Part shown: positions 1 to 7,867 of the stretch, in pieces
How positions within the stretch are numbered: the stretch's first letter is position 1
Layout: every line of letters begins with the position of its first letter
NCBI GenBank assembly: GCA_028289195.1
Contig: JANQQR010000024.1
Location: 62,001-126,000 of the forward strand
Reading direction: 5' to 3'
Origin: Phycisphaerales bacterium
GTDB taxonomy: Bacteria > Planctomycetota > Phycisphaerae > Phycisphaerales > UBA1924
DNA length: 64,000 bases
Notes under the pieces: model-generated
Database searches by the model: none
What the model saw: the letters and a program-made list of their open reading frames with translations, nothing else
What the model was told of the DNA's origin: nothing
Translations under genes and position numbers: made by a program

Positions 1-205
1 CGACCTGTTCGTCGACCCCGGGCACCGGCGCGCGGGCGTCGGCCGGGCGCTCACCGAGCGCTGCATGCAGCACGCCCGCGAGACGGGCGCCGTCGCGATT
101 GAACTCCTCACCGAAACCACGAATGAGAGCGCACAGGCGCTCTACGAATCGCTCGGCTGGAAGCGCACGACCGACTACTACCGCTACACCTGGCGGACCG
201 CCTAG
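1..205 (+). CDS. GNAT family N-acetyltransferase, C-terminal part (5' truncated by window)
   Basis: The open frame (reading from base 2) runs off the left edge and ends at a TAG at 203-205. The visible 67 residues contain the acetyl-CoA pyrophosphate-binding signature of GNAT enzymes, HRRAGVGRAL, near the left end, followed by the typical NxxAxxLYESLGW beta-strand motif and a short C-terminal tail. GNAT proteins transfer an acetyl group from acetyl-CoA to an amine; the substrate cannot be read from this fragment. Its stop codon shares a CTAG with the stop of the opposing aldo/keto reductase gene, so the two genes converge with a 4-base overlap. Family assignment is secure; substrate is unknown. 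Confidence 0.85.
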   Translation, partial: DLFVDPGHRRAGVGRALTERCMQHARETGAVAIELLTETTNESAQALYESLGWKRTTDYYRYTWRTA

Positions 206-1227
206 ATCTGCCCGATCCAATCGTCGCCCGCGACCTCCGCCCAGCGCGCGCGGATCGACTCGACCTGCGCCGGATCCAGCGGGCCGGCCCGGAGGAGTTC
301 GTTGTTCGACGACCAACGCCCGATCCGGCCCGTGCCGGTGACCAGCGTGTGCACGCCCTCGAGCCCGGCCGTGAAGCGCAGCGCGATCCCGCCGGCCCCG
401 TCGGGCCCGCGATCGGCAGCCGTCGCGCCCTCGGTGAAGCCGTAGTCCAGCTCACGCATCCGCTGGTAGTACGCCCGGTGGTACCAGTTGCTCGGGGCGC
501 CGTCGTAGCGCCACACGGCGTTGCCGATCGGACGCTTCACGATCACGCCGATGTTCTTCTGGCGACAGATGGGCAGCGTCAGGTCGATGGCCTGCTGGTC
601 GAACACGCTGATCGACGTCATCAGCGTGTCGAAGACGTCCAGGCCGACGGCGTATCGCGCCGCCGCGTCGTCGCCGCTGTAGCCCACGAACCGGATCTTG
701 CCCTGCTCCTTGGCCCGCTGCAGCCCCTCGATGGCCTCGCCCTGTCGCAGCGCCTGCTCCGAGCACGAGTGCAGCTGCGCGACGTCGAGGTAGTCCGTCT
801 TCATGCGCTGCAGGCTCCGCTCGATGACGCGGACGATCCCGTCGGCGCTCCAGTCCGGCTCCGCGCCCCAGTGCCCGAAGTGCCCGGCCTTGCTGAACAG
901 GAAGTACTCGTCGCGCCGGTGCCCGATCGCCCGGCCGATCTTCTCTTCCGCGTCGAGGTAGCACGGCGCCGTGTCGATCGAGTTCAGGCCGTTGTCGAGC
1001 GCCTGGTTCAGCAGGATCGTCGCGTGATCCTGCTCCACTCCCTCGCCTGCGATGCCGGTCGCGCCGAACCCGAGCACGCTCACCCGCATGCCGGTCTTCC
1101 CGAGCGTCCTGTACTCCACCCCTTCGCCCACCGGCTCGCGCCCGAGCGCCAGCGGCGCGAGCGCCAGGCCCGCCGCCGTTCCCGATGCCGCCCGGATGAA
1201 CCCACGCCTCGTCCAGTCGCTGTTCAT
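202..1227 (-). CDS. Tat-exported aldo/keto reductase
   Basis: A 341-residue aldo/keto reductase. Residues 7-12 read RRGFIR, a twin-arginine motif, followed by a small hydrophobic segment to about residue 29, so export by the Tat system (tatC is at 26.6 kb) is likely. The AKR catalytic set is visible: Asp85 and Tyr90 in NSIDTAPCY, Lys113 in FSKAG and His153 in QLHSC. The open frame continues far upstream, but the ATG at 1227 has GGAGGA eight bases upstream and starts exactly at the signal peptide, so I use it. It is divergent from the alcohol dehydrogenase-like gene at 1339. Exported AKRs of this kind are common in planctomycetes; the natural substrate, perhaps a sugar-derived carbonyl, is unknown. 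Confidence 0.88.
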   Translation of the reverse strand: MNSDWTRRGFIRAASGTAAGLALAPLALGREPVGEGVEYRTLGKTGMRVSVLGFGATGIAGEGVEQDHATILLNQALDNGLNSIDTAPCYLDAEEKIGRAIGHRRDEYFLFSKAGHFGHWGAEPDWSADGIVRVIERSLQRMKTDYLDVAQLHSCSEQALRQGEAIEGLQRAKEQGKIRFVGYSGDDAAARYAVGLDVFDTLMTSISVFDQQAIDLTLPICRQKNIGVIVKRPIGNAVWRYDGAPSNWYHRAYYQRMRELDYGFTEGATAADRGPDGAGGIALRFTAGLEGVHTLVTGTGRIGRWSSNNELLRAGPLDPAQVESIRARWAEVAGDDWIGQI

Positions 1228-1323
1228 GGCCGATCCTCCGTGGTCTCGCCCCCGCGCGTCCAGCATGGTCAACCGCCGGGTCGGCGACGCGTTTCCCCTT
1301 TGTCGCCCGGCCCGCTCCAGCGG

Positions 1324-1329
1324 TACCCT
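1324..1329 (+). promoter_or_regulatory. -10 box (TACCCT) of leaderless tdh-like gene
   Basis: TACCCT lies nine bases before the ATG at 1339 with no Shine-Dalgarno sequence between. A possible -35, TTGTCG at 1300-1305, is 18 bases upstream. The spacing puts the transcription start at or next to the A of the ATG. Confidence 0.55.
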
Positions 1330-1338
1330 ACACGGCCC

Positions 1339-2544
1339 ATGCGAGCACTCGTCAAAGCCAGAGCAGACGTCGGCCTCGATTTCGACGCCGATCGCCCGCC
1401 GCCCACAGGCTCCACCGGAACCCCCGGCGAGCCCGGGCCCCGCGAGGTGCTCATCAAGGTCAGGAAAGCCGGCGTCTGCGGCACCGACCGCCACATCTGG
1501 GAATGGGACGCCTGGGCCAGCTCGCGCATCCCCGTCGGCATCGTCACCGGCCACGAGTTCGCCGGCGTCGTCGAGAAAGTCGGCGCCGCCGTGACCCGCG
1601 TCAGCCCCGGCCAGCGCGTCAGTGGCGAGGGCCACATCACCGACTTCCTCGACTACAACTCCCGCACCGGCAACGCCCACATCGCCAGCGACACGCGCAT
1701 CATCGGCGTCGATCGCGACGGCTGCTTCGCCGACTACCTCCTCCTCCCGGAGGAGAACGTCTGGCCCCTCCACCCCGACATCCCCGATCGCTACGGCGCG
1801 ATCATGGACCCGCTGGGCAACGCCGTGCACACCGTGATGAGCGCCGGCGTCAGCGCCAAGACCGTCCTCGTCACCGGCGCCGGCATCATCGGTCTGATGG
1901 CGATCACCGTCGCCAAGGCCGCCGGCGCCGCCCGCGTCTACGCCACCGACACCAACCCCCATCGCCTCGAGCTCGCGCGCAAGCTCGGCGCGTTCCGCGC
2001 CTTCAATCCCATCGAGCACGGCAACGCCGTGCCCATCCCGACCCACTGGGCCCAATCCGGCGAAGGCCGCCCGCGTTCGTTCCCGCTGCCGCCCCCGCCG
2101 GGCGGCACGGCTCCTTCCGAGGGCGCACCCAAATCGAGCCCGCCCGTCGGTGCCGAGGTCCCCGCGTGGATCGACCAGATCCGCAGCGAGACACGGGGCG
2201 ACGGTGTCGACGTCCTGCTGGAGATGTCCGGCGCACCGCCCGCGATCGACCAGGGCTTCCAGGCCCTGCGCATGGGCGGCACCGCCGCGCTGCTGGGCAT
2301 CCCCGCCTCGCCCCCCAACTTCGATCTCACCAACCACGTGATCTTCAAGGGCGCGACGGTGTTGGGCATCAACGGCCGGCGCATGTGGGAGACCTGGTAC
2401 CAAATGGAGAACCTGCTCCTCTCCGGGCGCCTGGAGCTCGACGACATCATCACCCACGAGCTGCCCCTGGAGGACTACGCCCGGGCCTTCGAGCTCATGC
2501 AGTCCGGCGAGGGCATCAAGATCGTGCTGGGGGTGAATGAGTAG
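1339..2544 (+). CDS. tdh: L-threonine 3-dehydrogenase-like zinc alcohol dehydrogenase
   Basis: A 401-residue medium-chain dehydrogenase that tracks E. coli Tdh closely (GHEFAG at 71-76, GEGHIT at 96-101, DPLGNAVHT at 157-165, LEMSGAPP, GRRMWETWYQM, and a C-terminal SGEGIKIVLG). Tdh oxidises L-threonine with NAD to 2-amino-3-ketobutyrate in the cytoplasm. The catalytic zinc ligands Cys47, His72 and Glu73 are present and a GxGxxG nucleotide site is at about 180-185. Two oddities: the four structural-zinc cysteines are replaced (Asp102, Asp105, Ser108, Ala116), and about 40 proline-rich residues (239-275) are inserted between the coenzyme domain strands, making it longer than the usual 340-350. 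It starts at ATG 1339 directly behind a TANNNT box. The threonine dehydratase at 4451 is a second threonine-consuming enzyme. A related polyol or sugar-acid dehydrogenase is the alternative. Confidence 0.8.
   Translation: MRALVKARADVGLDFDADRPPPTGSTGTPGEPGPREVLIKVRKAGVCGTDRHIWEWDAWASSRIPVGIVTGHEFAGVVEKVGAAVTRVSPGQRVSGEGHITDFLDYNSRTGNAHIASDTRIIGVDRDGCFADYLLLPEENVWPLHPDIPDRYGAIMDPLGNAVHTVMSAGVSAKTVLVTGAGIIGLMAITVAKAAGAARVYATDTNPHRLELARKLGAFRAFNPIEHGNAVPIPTHWAQSGEGRPRSFPLPPPPGGTAPSEGAPKSSPPVGAEVPAWIDQIRSETRGDGVDVLLEMSGAPPAIDQGFQALRMGGTAALLGIPASPPNFDLTNHVIFKGATVLGINGRRMWETWYQMENLLLSGRLELDDIITHELPLEDYARAFELMQSGEGIKIVLGVNE
2052..2163 (+). repeat. In-frame proline-rich insertion with hairpin inside tdh-like gene
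   Basis: This part of the dehydrogenase gene has no counterpart in Tdh enzymes. It encodes a Pro/Gly/Ser-rich stretch and contains a perfect 7-base inverted repeat, GCCGCCC then CCGCC then GGGCGGC, at about 2088-2106. It looks like an inserted palindromic element tolerated in a surface loop, but no second copy was identified in the window. Confidence 0.45.
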
Positions 2545-2571
2545 CCCAGGCGATCCCCCATCATCCCCTCC

Positions 2572-2577
2572 TACAAT
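2572..2577 (+). promoter_or_regulatory. -10 box (TACAAT) of the dockerin-tailed protein gene
   Basis: TACAAT lies about 57 bases upstream of the ATG at 2635, leaving room for a leader of roughly 50 bases that carries the AGGAGA ribosome site at 2618-2623. It shows the leadered class of promoter in this genome. Confidence 0.45.
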
Positions 2578-2634
2578 CCGGCCGATACCTCACGGAGCGG
2601 TTCCGACCCCCGCGAGCAGGAGAGAGCGGCCCAT

Positions 2635-4410
2635 ATGCGACGGCGGCGTCAATCAGGCGTGATCACGGTGATCCTCGCGCCCGCGCTCTGCGCTTCCCTC
2701 GCCGGAGCCCAGACGCCGGGCACCATCCCCGCCCCCGCCCCGCCCCCCGACAACCCCGACCCGCCCACGTTCACCGACAACCTCGCGCTGCTCCAGCAGG
2801 TCTTCAGCGCCAGCTCCACGCAGCTCGTCCCCCTCATCGTGCTCGCCGACAGCAACGGCGCACAATCGCGCAACCAGACGGAGATGGGCTGGCTGAACTA
2901 CCCGAACCCCGGGAGGGTCATCCAGGGCGGCCACCTGCAGGGGCTCATGTTCGCCCTCGCAGACCTCGGCATGCTCGGCGCCGGAGGCTCGCGTGGGATG
3001 GGCTCGGCCAACCTCGCCACGCCGGAAGTCATGGGCGGCCACGCCGGCGGCGAAGACGGACAGGGCGCCGACTTCGGCGCCTACTCGTTCGACACCGACC
3101 TCATCGAGACGTTCAGCAATTCATCTGACGTCGGCGTCGCCGGCGCCGGCGTGAATGGCCTCTCGATCGGCGAACTCGCCGACGTGACCACGAACCCCGC
3201 CTTCGGATCGTGGATCCCGGATGTCAGCCCGTTTTCCGCAGCGGAGATCGAGGCCGGCGACATCTACATCTCGCTCCGGGGCCTCGGCTCGGGTTCCAAT
3301 ATCGACAGCGCCGACATCGGCGACTTCGCCCCCGCGTTCCGCGCCGCCGCCGGCACCGACGTGTTCTGCCCCGGCTCGATGACCGTGCCCCAGAGCGCTG
3401 GCAACCACGTCATCCGCTGGAGCCCGAGCACCACCGACCAGCCGCTGTTCGACCGCCCGCTCTACCTCAACTACATCGCGCGCTGGTACCGGCGCGACCA
3501 GCCGACCGTGAACGGCGCGGGCGCCGTCGCGATGAACGCATGGGGCTACATCCCCCGGATCAACGGTCGTGCGTTTGCCACGGGGTTCGAAGCGTCGATG
3601 GCCATGCAGTACGGCGGGCGCGACCTCTCGGACGTCCTCGACGTCTACCTCACCAAAAACCAACGGCAGTGGAACCACTACTGGAGCATCCACACCGCGT
3701 CGCAGGAAGCCACCGGCGTCGCCCTCGCGGACCAGCGGGCAGTCGTGTGCGTCATCTTCAAGGGCAACGACATCGCCGCCGCCACCGACAAGTTCGCGCG
3801 CACCTACAACGGCGTCGGGGGCGGCAGCATCCCCTCCGGGCTGCAGACCCGCAGCACGCCGGGCTACGCCCTCAACATGCAGACGCTCCACTCCGTCCTC
3901 AACGACTCCTGGGCCGCCTCGGGGCGGACTCCGGGCAAACTCGTCTTCGTCGACTACCCCTACCACCTCAAGAACCTCGACGAGGTGTTCAACACCAAGA
4001 CCCTCGAGATGCAGGAAGCCGTCTCGGCGATGGCCATGACGAACACCGCCGTGATCTACGGCATGCGCGTGTGGCGCGACGGGAGCTCGTTCCAAGAGAA
4101 CGACTACTACCGCGTCCCCGCCGACAAGGGCCACGGCTGGAACGGAAACCCCCGCTGGCTCGGCGGCGTGCGCGAACGCGCCGGCTTCAACTGGTTCCAC
4201 TACACGATCTGGAACAGCCTCCGCCCCTTCCTCCAGCCCCTCGGCGACGTCAACGCCGACGGGGCGGTGTCGTTCGCGGACATCTCCCTCGTGCTCGCGA
4301 ACTGGTCCGCCACCTACGACAGGGGATTCGGCCCCGGCGATGCCAACGCCGACGGCGCCGTCGATTTCGCCGATCTCGTAGCCGTGCTCCGTGCCTGGAG
4401 CGCCGACTGA
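2635..4410 (+). CDS. Secreted protein with C-terminal dockerin-like calcium-binding repeats
   Basis: A 591-residue protein with an N-terminal arginine-rich signal peptide (RRRRQSGVITVILAPALCASLAGAQ region, cleavage near residue 25), then a proline-rich linker and a large body I do not recognise. The last 60 residues hold two dockerin type I-like repeats, GDVNADGAVSFADISLVL and GDANADGAVDFADLVAVL, each with the DxNxDG calcium loop and a following FADL helix, a frequent C-terminal tail in exported planctomycete proteins. The body is rich in Tyr, Trp and Asn and contains paired HYWSIH and FNWFHYTIWN segments, suggesting a secreted hydrolase or binding protein. AGGAGA 11 bases before ATG supports the start. 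Function unknown; export and dockerin tail are well supported. Confidence 0.85.
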   Translation: MRRRRQSGVITVILAPALCASLAGAQTPGTIPAPAPPPDNPDPPTFTDNLALLQQVFSASSTQLVPLIVLADSNGAQSRNQTEMGWLNYPNPGRVIQGGHLQGLMFALADLGMLGAGGSRGMGSANLATPEVMGGHAGGEDGQGADFGAYSFDTDLIETFSNSSDVGVAGAGVNGLSIGELADVTTNPAFGSWIPDVSPFSAAEIEAGDIYISLRGLGSGSNIDSADIGDFAPAFRAAAGTDVFCPGSMTVPQSAGNHVIRWSPSTTDQPLFDRPLYLNYIARWYRRDQPTVNGAGAVAMNAWGYIPRINGRAFATGFEASMAMQYGGRDLSDVLDVYLTKNQRQWNHYWSIHTASQEATGVALADQRAVVCVIFKGNDIAAATDKFARTYNGVGGGSIPSGLQTRSTPGYALNMQTLHSVLNDSWAASGRTPGKLVFVDYPYHLKNLDEVFNTKTLEMQEAVSAMAMTNTAVIYGMRVWRDGSSFQENDYYRVPADKGHGWNGNPRWLGGVRERAGFNWFHYTIWNSLRPFLQPLGDVNADGAVSFADISLVLANWSATYDRGFGPGDANADGAVDFADLVAVLRAWSAD

Positions 4411-4437
4411 CCACCGGCCCACGCACGCCCCGCCCGC

Positions 4438-4443
4438 TACGCT
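4438..4443 (+). promoter_or_regulatory. -10 box (TACGCT) of leaderless threonine dehydratase gene
   Basis: TACGCT is seven bases before the ATG at 4451 and there is no ribosome-binding site. CCCGCC and GGCGGG flanking the box could pair, which might affect start-codon access. Confidence 0.5.
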
Positions 4444-4450
4444 GGCGGGC

Positions 4451-5473
4451 ATGACCGACACAGCCGCCACACCCGACGCCGCGCTCACGCAGGCGGTCAC
4501 GATCGAATCGGTGCGCCGAGCAGCAGAGCGCCTCTCCGGCGTCGCGCGTCGCACCCCGGTGATGACGTCGCGATCCGTGTGCGAGCACGCCGACGGCGCC
4601 GACGTGTTCATGAAGTGCGAGAACCTCCAGCGCGTCGGCGCGTTCAAGTTCCGCGGCGCCTACAACGCGCTGGCCAACCTCGGAGACGACGAGCGCGCAC
4701 GCGGCGTCCTCACCTACTCCTCCGGCAACCACGCCCAGGCGATCGCGCTGTCGGCGAGGCTGCTCGAGATCAACGCGACCATCGTCATGCCCGAAGACGC
4801 GCCGGGCGTGAAGCTGAGCGCCACCCGCGCGTATCTCGCGGGCACGCCGGGCGACGTCGTCACCTACAACCGCGCGGAGGTGACACGCGAGGAGATCGGC
4901 GCCCGCATCGCCGAGGAACGCGGGCTCACCATCATCCCCCCGTACGACCACCCCGACGTGATCGCCGGCCAGGGCACCGCCGGGCTGGAACTGCTCGAAG
5001 AGGCCGGCCCGCTCGATGCGCTGTTCGTCTGCCTGGGTGGCGGGGGGCTCCTGTCGGGATGCGCGACGGTCGCCCGCGCGCTGTCGCCCGGCTGCAGGGT
5101 GATCGGTGTCGAGCCAGCCGCGGCTGACGACGGGGCCCGGTCGTTCAAGACGGGGCGCCTCCACACCGTGCACAACCCAGAAACGATCGCTGACGGCGCG
5201 CGCACACCCTCGCTGGGGCGCTACACCTTCCCGATCATCCTCGAGCGCGTCGACGAGATCGTCACCGTCCCCGATCCCGGTCTCGCCCGCGCGATGCTCC
5301 TGCTCTGGGAGCGCGCCAAGCTGGTCGTCGAGCCAACGGGCGCCCTGGCGATCGCCGGGCTGTTCCAGCAACGCGAGCGCTGGGCGGGCAAGCGCGTCGG
5401 CGCCCTCATCAGCGGCGGCAACGTCGACCCGGCCGCGATCCCGGAACTGATCACGATCGCCCACGCGGACTAG
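4451..5473 (+). CDS. Threonine dehydratase / serine-threonine ammonia-lyase family PLP enzyme
   Basis: A 340-residue fold-type II PLP enzyme of the short, ACT-domain-free threonine dehydratase group, which also contains serine racemase and threo-3-hydroxyaspartate ammonia-lyase. Lys66 in AFKFRGAYN is the PLP-binding lysine; SSGNHAQA (about 91-98) is the substrate or phosphate loop; GGGGLLSG near residue 196 binds the PLP phosphate; and SGGNVD near the end is the usual C-terminal signature. Threonine dehydratase makes 2-oxobutyrate and ammonia from threonine. Lacking the regulatory domain, it is more likely catabolic than the isoleucine-pathway enzyme. It converges on the permease gene, the two stop codons sharing CTAG at 5470-5473. 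Exact substrate (Thr, Ser or hydroxyaspartate) cannot be settled from sequence. Confidence 0.87.
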   Translation: MTDTAATPDAALTQAVTIESVRRAAERLSGVARRTPVMTSRSVCEHADGADVFMKCENLQRVGAFKFRGAYNALANLGDDERARGVLTYSSGNHAQAIALSARLLEINATIVMPEDAPGVKLSATRAYLAGTPGDVVTYNRAEVTREEIGARIAEERGLTIIPPYDHPDVIAGQGTAGLELLEEAGPLDALFVCLGGGGLLSGCATVARALSPGCRVIGVEPAAADDGARSFKTGRLHTVHNPETIADGARTPSLGRYTFPIILERVDEIVTVPDPGLARAMLLLWERAKLVVEPTGALAIAGLFQQRERWAGKRVGALISGGNVDPAAIPELITIAHAD

Positions 5474-6600
5474 TGCGAGTGCCCGGCCGCCGGGCCGATG
5501 AACAGGCGCCGGACAGGCCGGATCGCCAGCACGACGAGGACCGCGACACAGACAATCTGCAGCCAACCCGGCGTGATCGCGTGCGTCGCGTCGATCTCGG
5601 TGGCGAAGTCGATCGAGACGGCCCGCGCGATCTCGTTCGTCGCGACGCCGAGTGCGATCGGCACCGCGGTCACGCTGATGAGATACGCCGCGAGGGTCTT
5701 CCCCCCGAGCTCGCGCTTGATGAAGCCGAGCAGGCCCACATTCGTCGCCGGGCCCGCGATCAGGAACACGAGCACCGCACCCGGGCTCACGCCGCTCGCC
5801 AGCATCGCCCCCGCCAGCGGCACGGAAGCCGTGGCGCACACGTACATGGGCAGCCCGATGAGCACCATCACGAACATCGCCAGCGGGCCCCGGCCCCAGC
5901 TCTCGACGAACTCGACGGGCACGAACGCCCCAAACGCGGCGCCCACCCCCAGGCCGATCACCAGCCACGGGACCAGGTCGTCGTACAGGTCCGTGAACGC
6001 GTAGCGGATGCCCGAAGCAACCGAAGGCCGGGCCTCTTCATCATGACAGCAGGAGGTCCCGTCGCCGTTTTGCTCCGGCTCGGGTGTGTGCTTGCAGCAG
6101 CACCCACAGCCGGAGGCCGATTCACTCTGCGGGACCGACTCCCGTTCTGCTCCGAACACCGCGCCGAGGACACCGGCGACCACGGCGCAGCAGAGCGCCG
6201 CCACAAGGCGCGCGATCGTCAGGAACGGGCCGAGCAGCGCGTACGAAACCGCGACAGAATCGGCGCCGTTGACCGGTGTCGCGATAAGGAAGGATGTGGT
6301 CGATCCGCGCGACGCGCCCGATCGGCGCAGGCCCGCCGCCACCGGCATCACGCTGCACGAACACAACGGCAGAGGCGTGCCGATCACGGCCGCCCGGATG
6401 GGGCCCCAGATGCTCGTTCCGCCCAGCCAGCTCCCGAGCCTCTCGCTCGGCACGAGTGCGCGCATCAGGCCCGCAACGAACAGCCCGATCACCAGCCACG
6501 GCGCACTTTCTCCCGTAAGCAGCCAAAGCTGCTCGAGCAGACGCACGCCAGCGGCGCCCGAATCGGAATGCATGTGCCCGGAATGGGCGAGCAGGAGCAT
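5470..6600 (-). CDS. SO_0444-family (UPF0718) Cu/Zn efflux permease
   Basis: A 376-residue polytopic membrane protein of the UPF0718/DUF318 permease family, with two homologous membrane halves (PWLVIGLFVAG near residue 35 and PWLVIGLGVGA near 215). Each half has the family's conserved core: GTPLPLCSCSVMP in the first and GLPMYVCATASVPL in the second, plus TPVNGADS and AGPATNVG. The loop between the halves is rich in metal ligands (CGCCCKH, then CCHDEE), and the ends carry HSGHMHS and GHSH, consistent with divalent metal handling. A GTG at 6603 is possible, but ATG 6600 sits six bases behind TAGGAT, the leaderless -10 pattern. Substrate metal is inferred from the family name, not from direct evidence. 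Confidence 0.82.
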   Translation of the reverse strand: MLLLAHSGHMHSDSGAAGVRLLEQLWLLTGESAPWLVIGLFVAGLMRALVPSERLGSWLGGTSIWGPIRAAVIGTPLPLCSCSVMPVAAGLRRSGASRGSTTSFLIATPVNGADSVAVSYALLGPFLTIARLVAALCCAVVAGVLGAVFGAERESVPQSESASGCGCCCKHTPEPEQNGDGTSCCHDEEARPSVASGIRYAFTDLYDDLVPWLVIGLGVGAAFGAFVPVEFVESWGRGPLAMFVMVLIGLPMYVCATASVPLAGAMLASGVSPGAVLVFLIAGPATNVGLLGFIKRELGGKTLAAYLISVTAVPIALGVATNEIARAVSIDFATEIDATHAITPGWLQIVCVAVLVVLAIRPVRRLFIGPAAGHSH

Positions 6601-6606
6601 CACCCG

Positions 6607-6612
6607 ATCCTA
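6607..6612 (-). promoter_or_regulatory. -10 box (TAGGAT) of leaderless permease gene
   Basis: On the minus strand TAGGAT is six bases before ATG 6600. It could be mistaken for a weak ribosome site, but its form and spacing match the TANNNT boxes of the other leaderless genes here. Confidence 0.45.
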
Positions 6613-6657
6613 CGGGGGAGGCCGACGGGAATCGCTCCGTCTCGTCGAGGATCCGCG

Positions 6658-7275
6658 CTAGTAGTTGCGGAGCACGCCCTTGACGATGCCCTGCACCTTG
6701 CAGTCCTTCACGATGATCGGCTCGAATGCCTCGTTGGCCGGCTGCAGGCGGATGTGATCCGATTCGCGGAAGTAGGTCTTGAGCGTCGTCTCACCGTCGG
6801 GGAGAAGGGCCACCACGCGATCGCCGTTCCGCGCTGTGTCGGCCCGACGGATGATCACGTAATCACCGTCGAGGATGCCCTCGTCCTTCATCGAGTCGCC
6901 GTCCACACGCAGCGCGAAGGTGCCGCCGCCCGAGGACCCGACAGACGTGCCGAACATGCTCATCACGTCGAGCTCGTCGTTGTCGGCGTACTTCTCGATC
7001 GGGTTGCCCGCGGCGATCTTGCCAACCAGCGGGAAGCGAAGCGGCTGCTCCTCGTCGGGCAGCGCGACGCCGTCAGCGATCGACAAAGAGCGTGCCTTGT
7101 TCGGCTCGCGAACCAAAGCGCCCTTCTTGATGAGCGCCTCGACGTGCTCGAACACGGTGACCTTGCTGACGCCGAGGTTGTCTGCGAGTTCTTGCATCGT
7201 CGGGGAATAGCCATGACGAACGCGCGAATCGCGGATGAGCTGCAGGATCTTGAGCTGTTTGGGCGTCAGATTCAT
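6658..7275 (-). CDS. lexA: LexA, SOS-response repressor and autoprotease
   Basis: A 205-residue LexA with both domains. The N-terminal winged helix-turn-helix (MNLTPKQLKIL, then SPTMQELADNLGVSKVTVFEHV at 24-45) differs from E. coli in the recognition helix. The C-terminal S24 peptidase domain has the Ala89-Gly90 cleavage site in KIAAGNP, the nucleophile Ser128 in GDSMKDEGI and the general base Lys166 in TTLKTY. RecA filaments stimulate self-cleavage and thus release DNA-repair genes. The start is supported by the family's N terminus; GGAG lies ten bases upstream. It may be transcribed with the uncertain frame upstream from the promoter at 7887-7915. dprA next door, also DNA-related, is in the same direction. 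Confidence 0.96.
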   Translation of the reverse strand: MNLTPKQLKILQLIRDSRVRHGYSPTMQELADNLGVSKVTVFEHVEALIKKGALVREPNKARSLSIADGVALPDEEQPLRFPLVGKIAAGNPIEKYADNDELDVMSMFGTSVGSSGGGTFALRVDGDSMKDEGILDGDYVIIRRADTARNGDRVVALLPDGETTLKTYFRESDHIRLQPANEAFEPIIVKDCKVQGIVKGVLRNY

Positions 7276-7867
7276 GTCGCTGGGTCTCCGAATGCGCCGG
7301 GTCGCCGGCCTGTCCTTGGCCGCGCGAGGGATCCCGGCTCGTCAGCACCCGCAACGCGTCGTGCATCGCGGCGTGCGCTTTCATCTGCTCGCCGAGCAAC
7401 CGCTCGGCTCCGAACCACGCGGCCAGTTCACGCGCCGCAGTGGAGATGCTCGATCTGTCGGGCGCCCCGCGGCGCCCCTGTTCCGATCCGGATCGCTCTC
7501 GCGACCCCTTCCCGCCCCTCACCGGCGCCCACGCGCCCGTCGAGGCGTCCTCCCGATCCCTCCCGGCACCCGCGTCGGTTTCGACCAGGGCTCCCGCCGG
7601 GCCGGCGTCAAACGAACGCCTGAAGTCGCCTCCGGGCCCGAGCACTACCACCGGCCCGCCGCTGTTTCCGCCGATCGCAAACGCCATCGACCACGCTCCG
7701 TCTCCCGCGGCTCGCGCCGCGAAGCTGCCTGTTGAGGCCGTGGCACGCGTCTCCGACCCGTTCCCTACCTGATCCTCACGCCGCGTCCCACCAGAGCCGC
7801 GGCACGTCCGAGTTGTCCGCTTGCGGAGCGATTCCCGATCCGCCGGGCCTCCGAGGCCCTCAAGCAC
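7276..7867 (-). CDS. Uncertain open frame upstream of lexA (possible gene or remnant)
   Basis: An open minus-strand frame begins with GTG at 7867 and continues to 7073, running 200 bases into lexA in another frame. I list only the part before lexA. The segment from about 7450 down, reading AARELAAWFGAERLLGEQ and then MHDALRVLTSRDP, has the look of a real helix and mostly G or C at third positions; the rest is low-complexity Gly/Arg/Ala/Asp. Either it is a short gene that overlaps lexA, or a decayed gene whose original stop is lost. No family is recognised. It lies just downstream of a promoter-like sequence. Low confidence; comparison with a close relative would settle it. Confidence 0.25.

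Noticed and set aside
1228..2457. Minus-strand extension of the aldo/keto reductase frame by about 410 residues across the tdh-like gene
   Set aside because: It is the mirror of a real GC-rich gene; the composition is Gly/Ala/Asp/Val-biased without motifs, and the Tat signal and GGAGGA mark the true start at 1227.
5474..7623. 716-residue plus-strand frame over the permease and lexA
   Set aside because: Arg/His/Asp-rich reading typical of antisense frames at this GC content; both opposing genes are certain.
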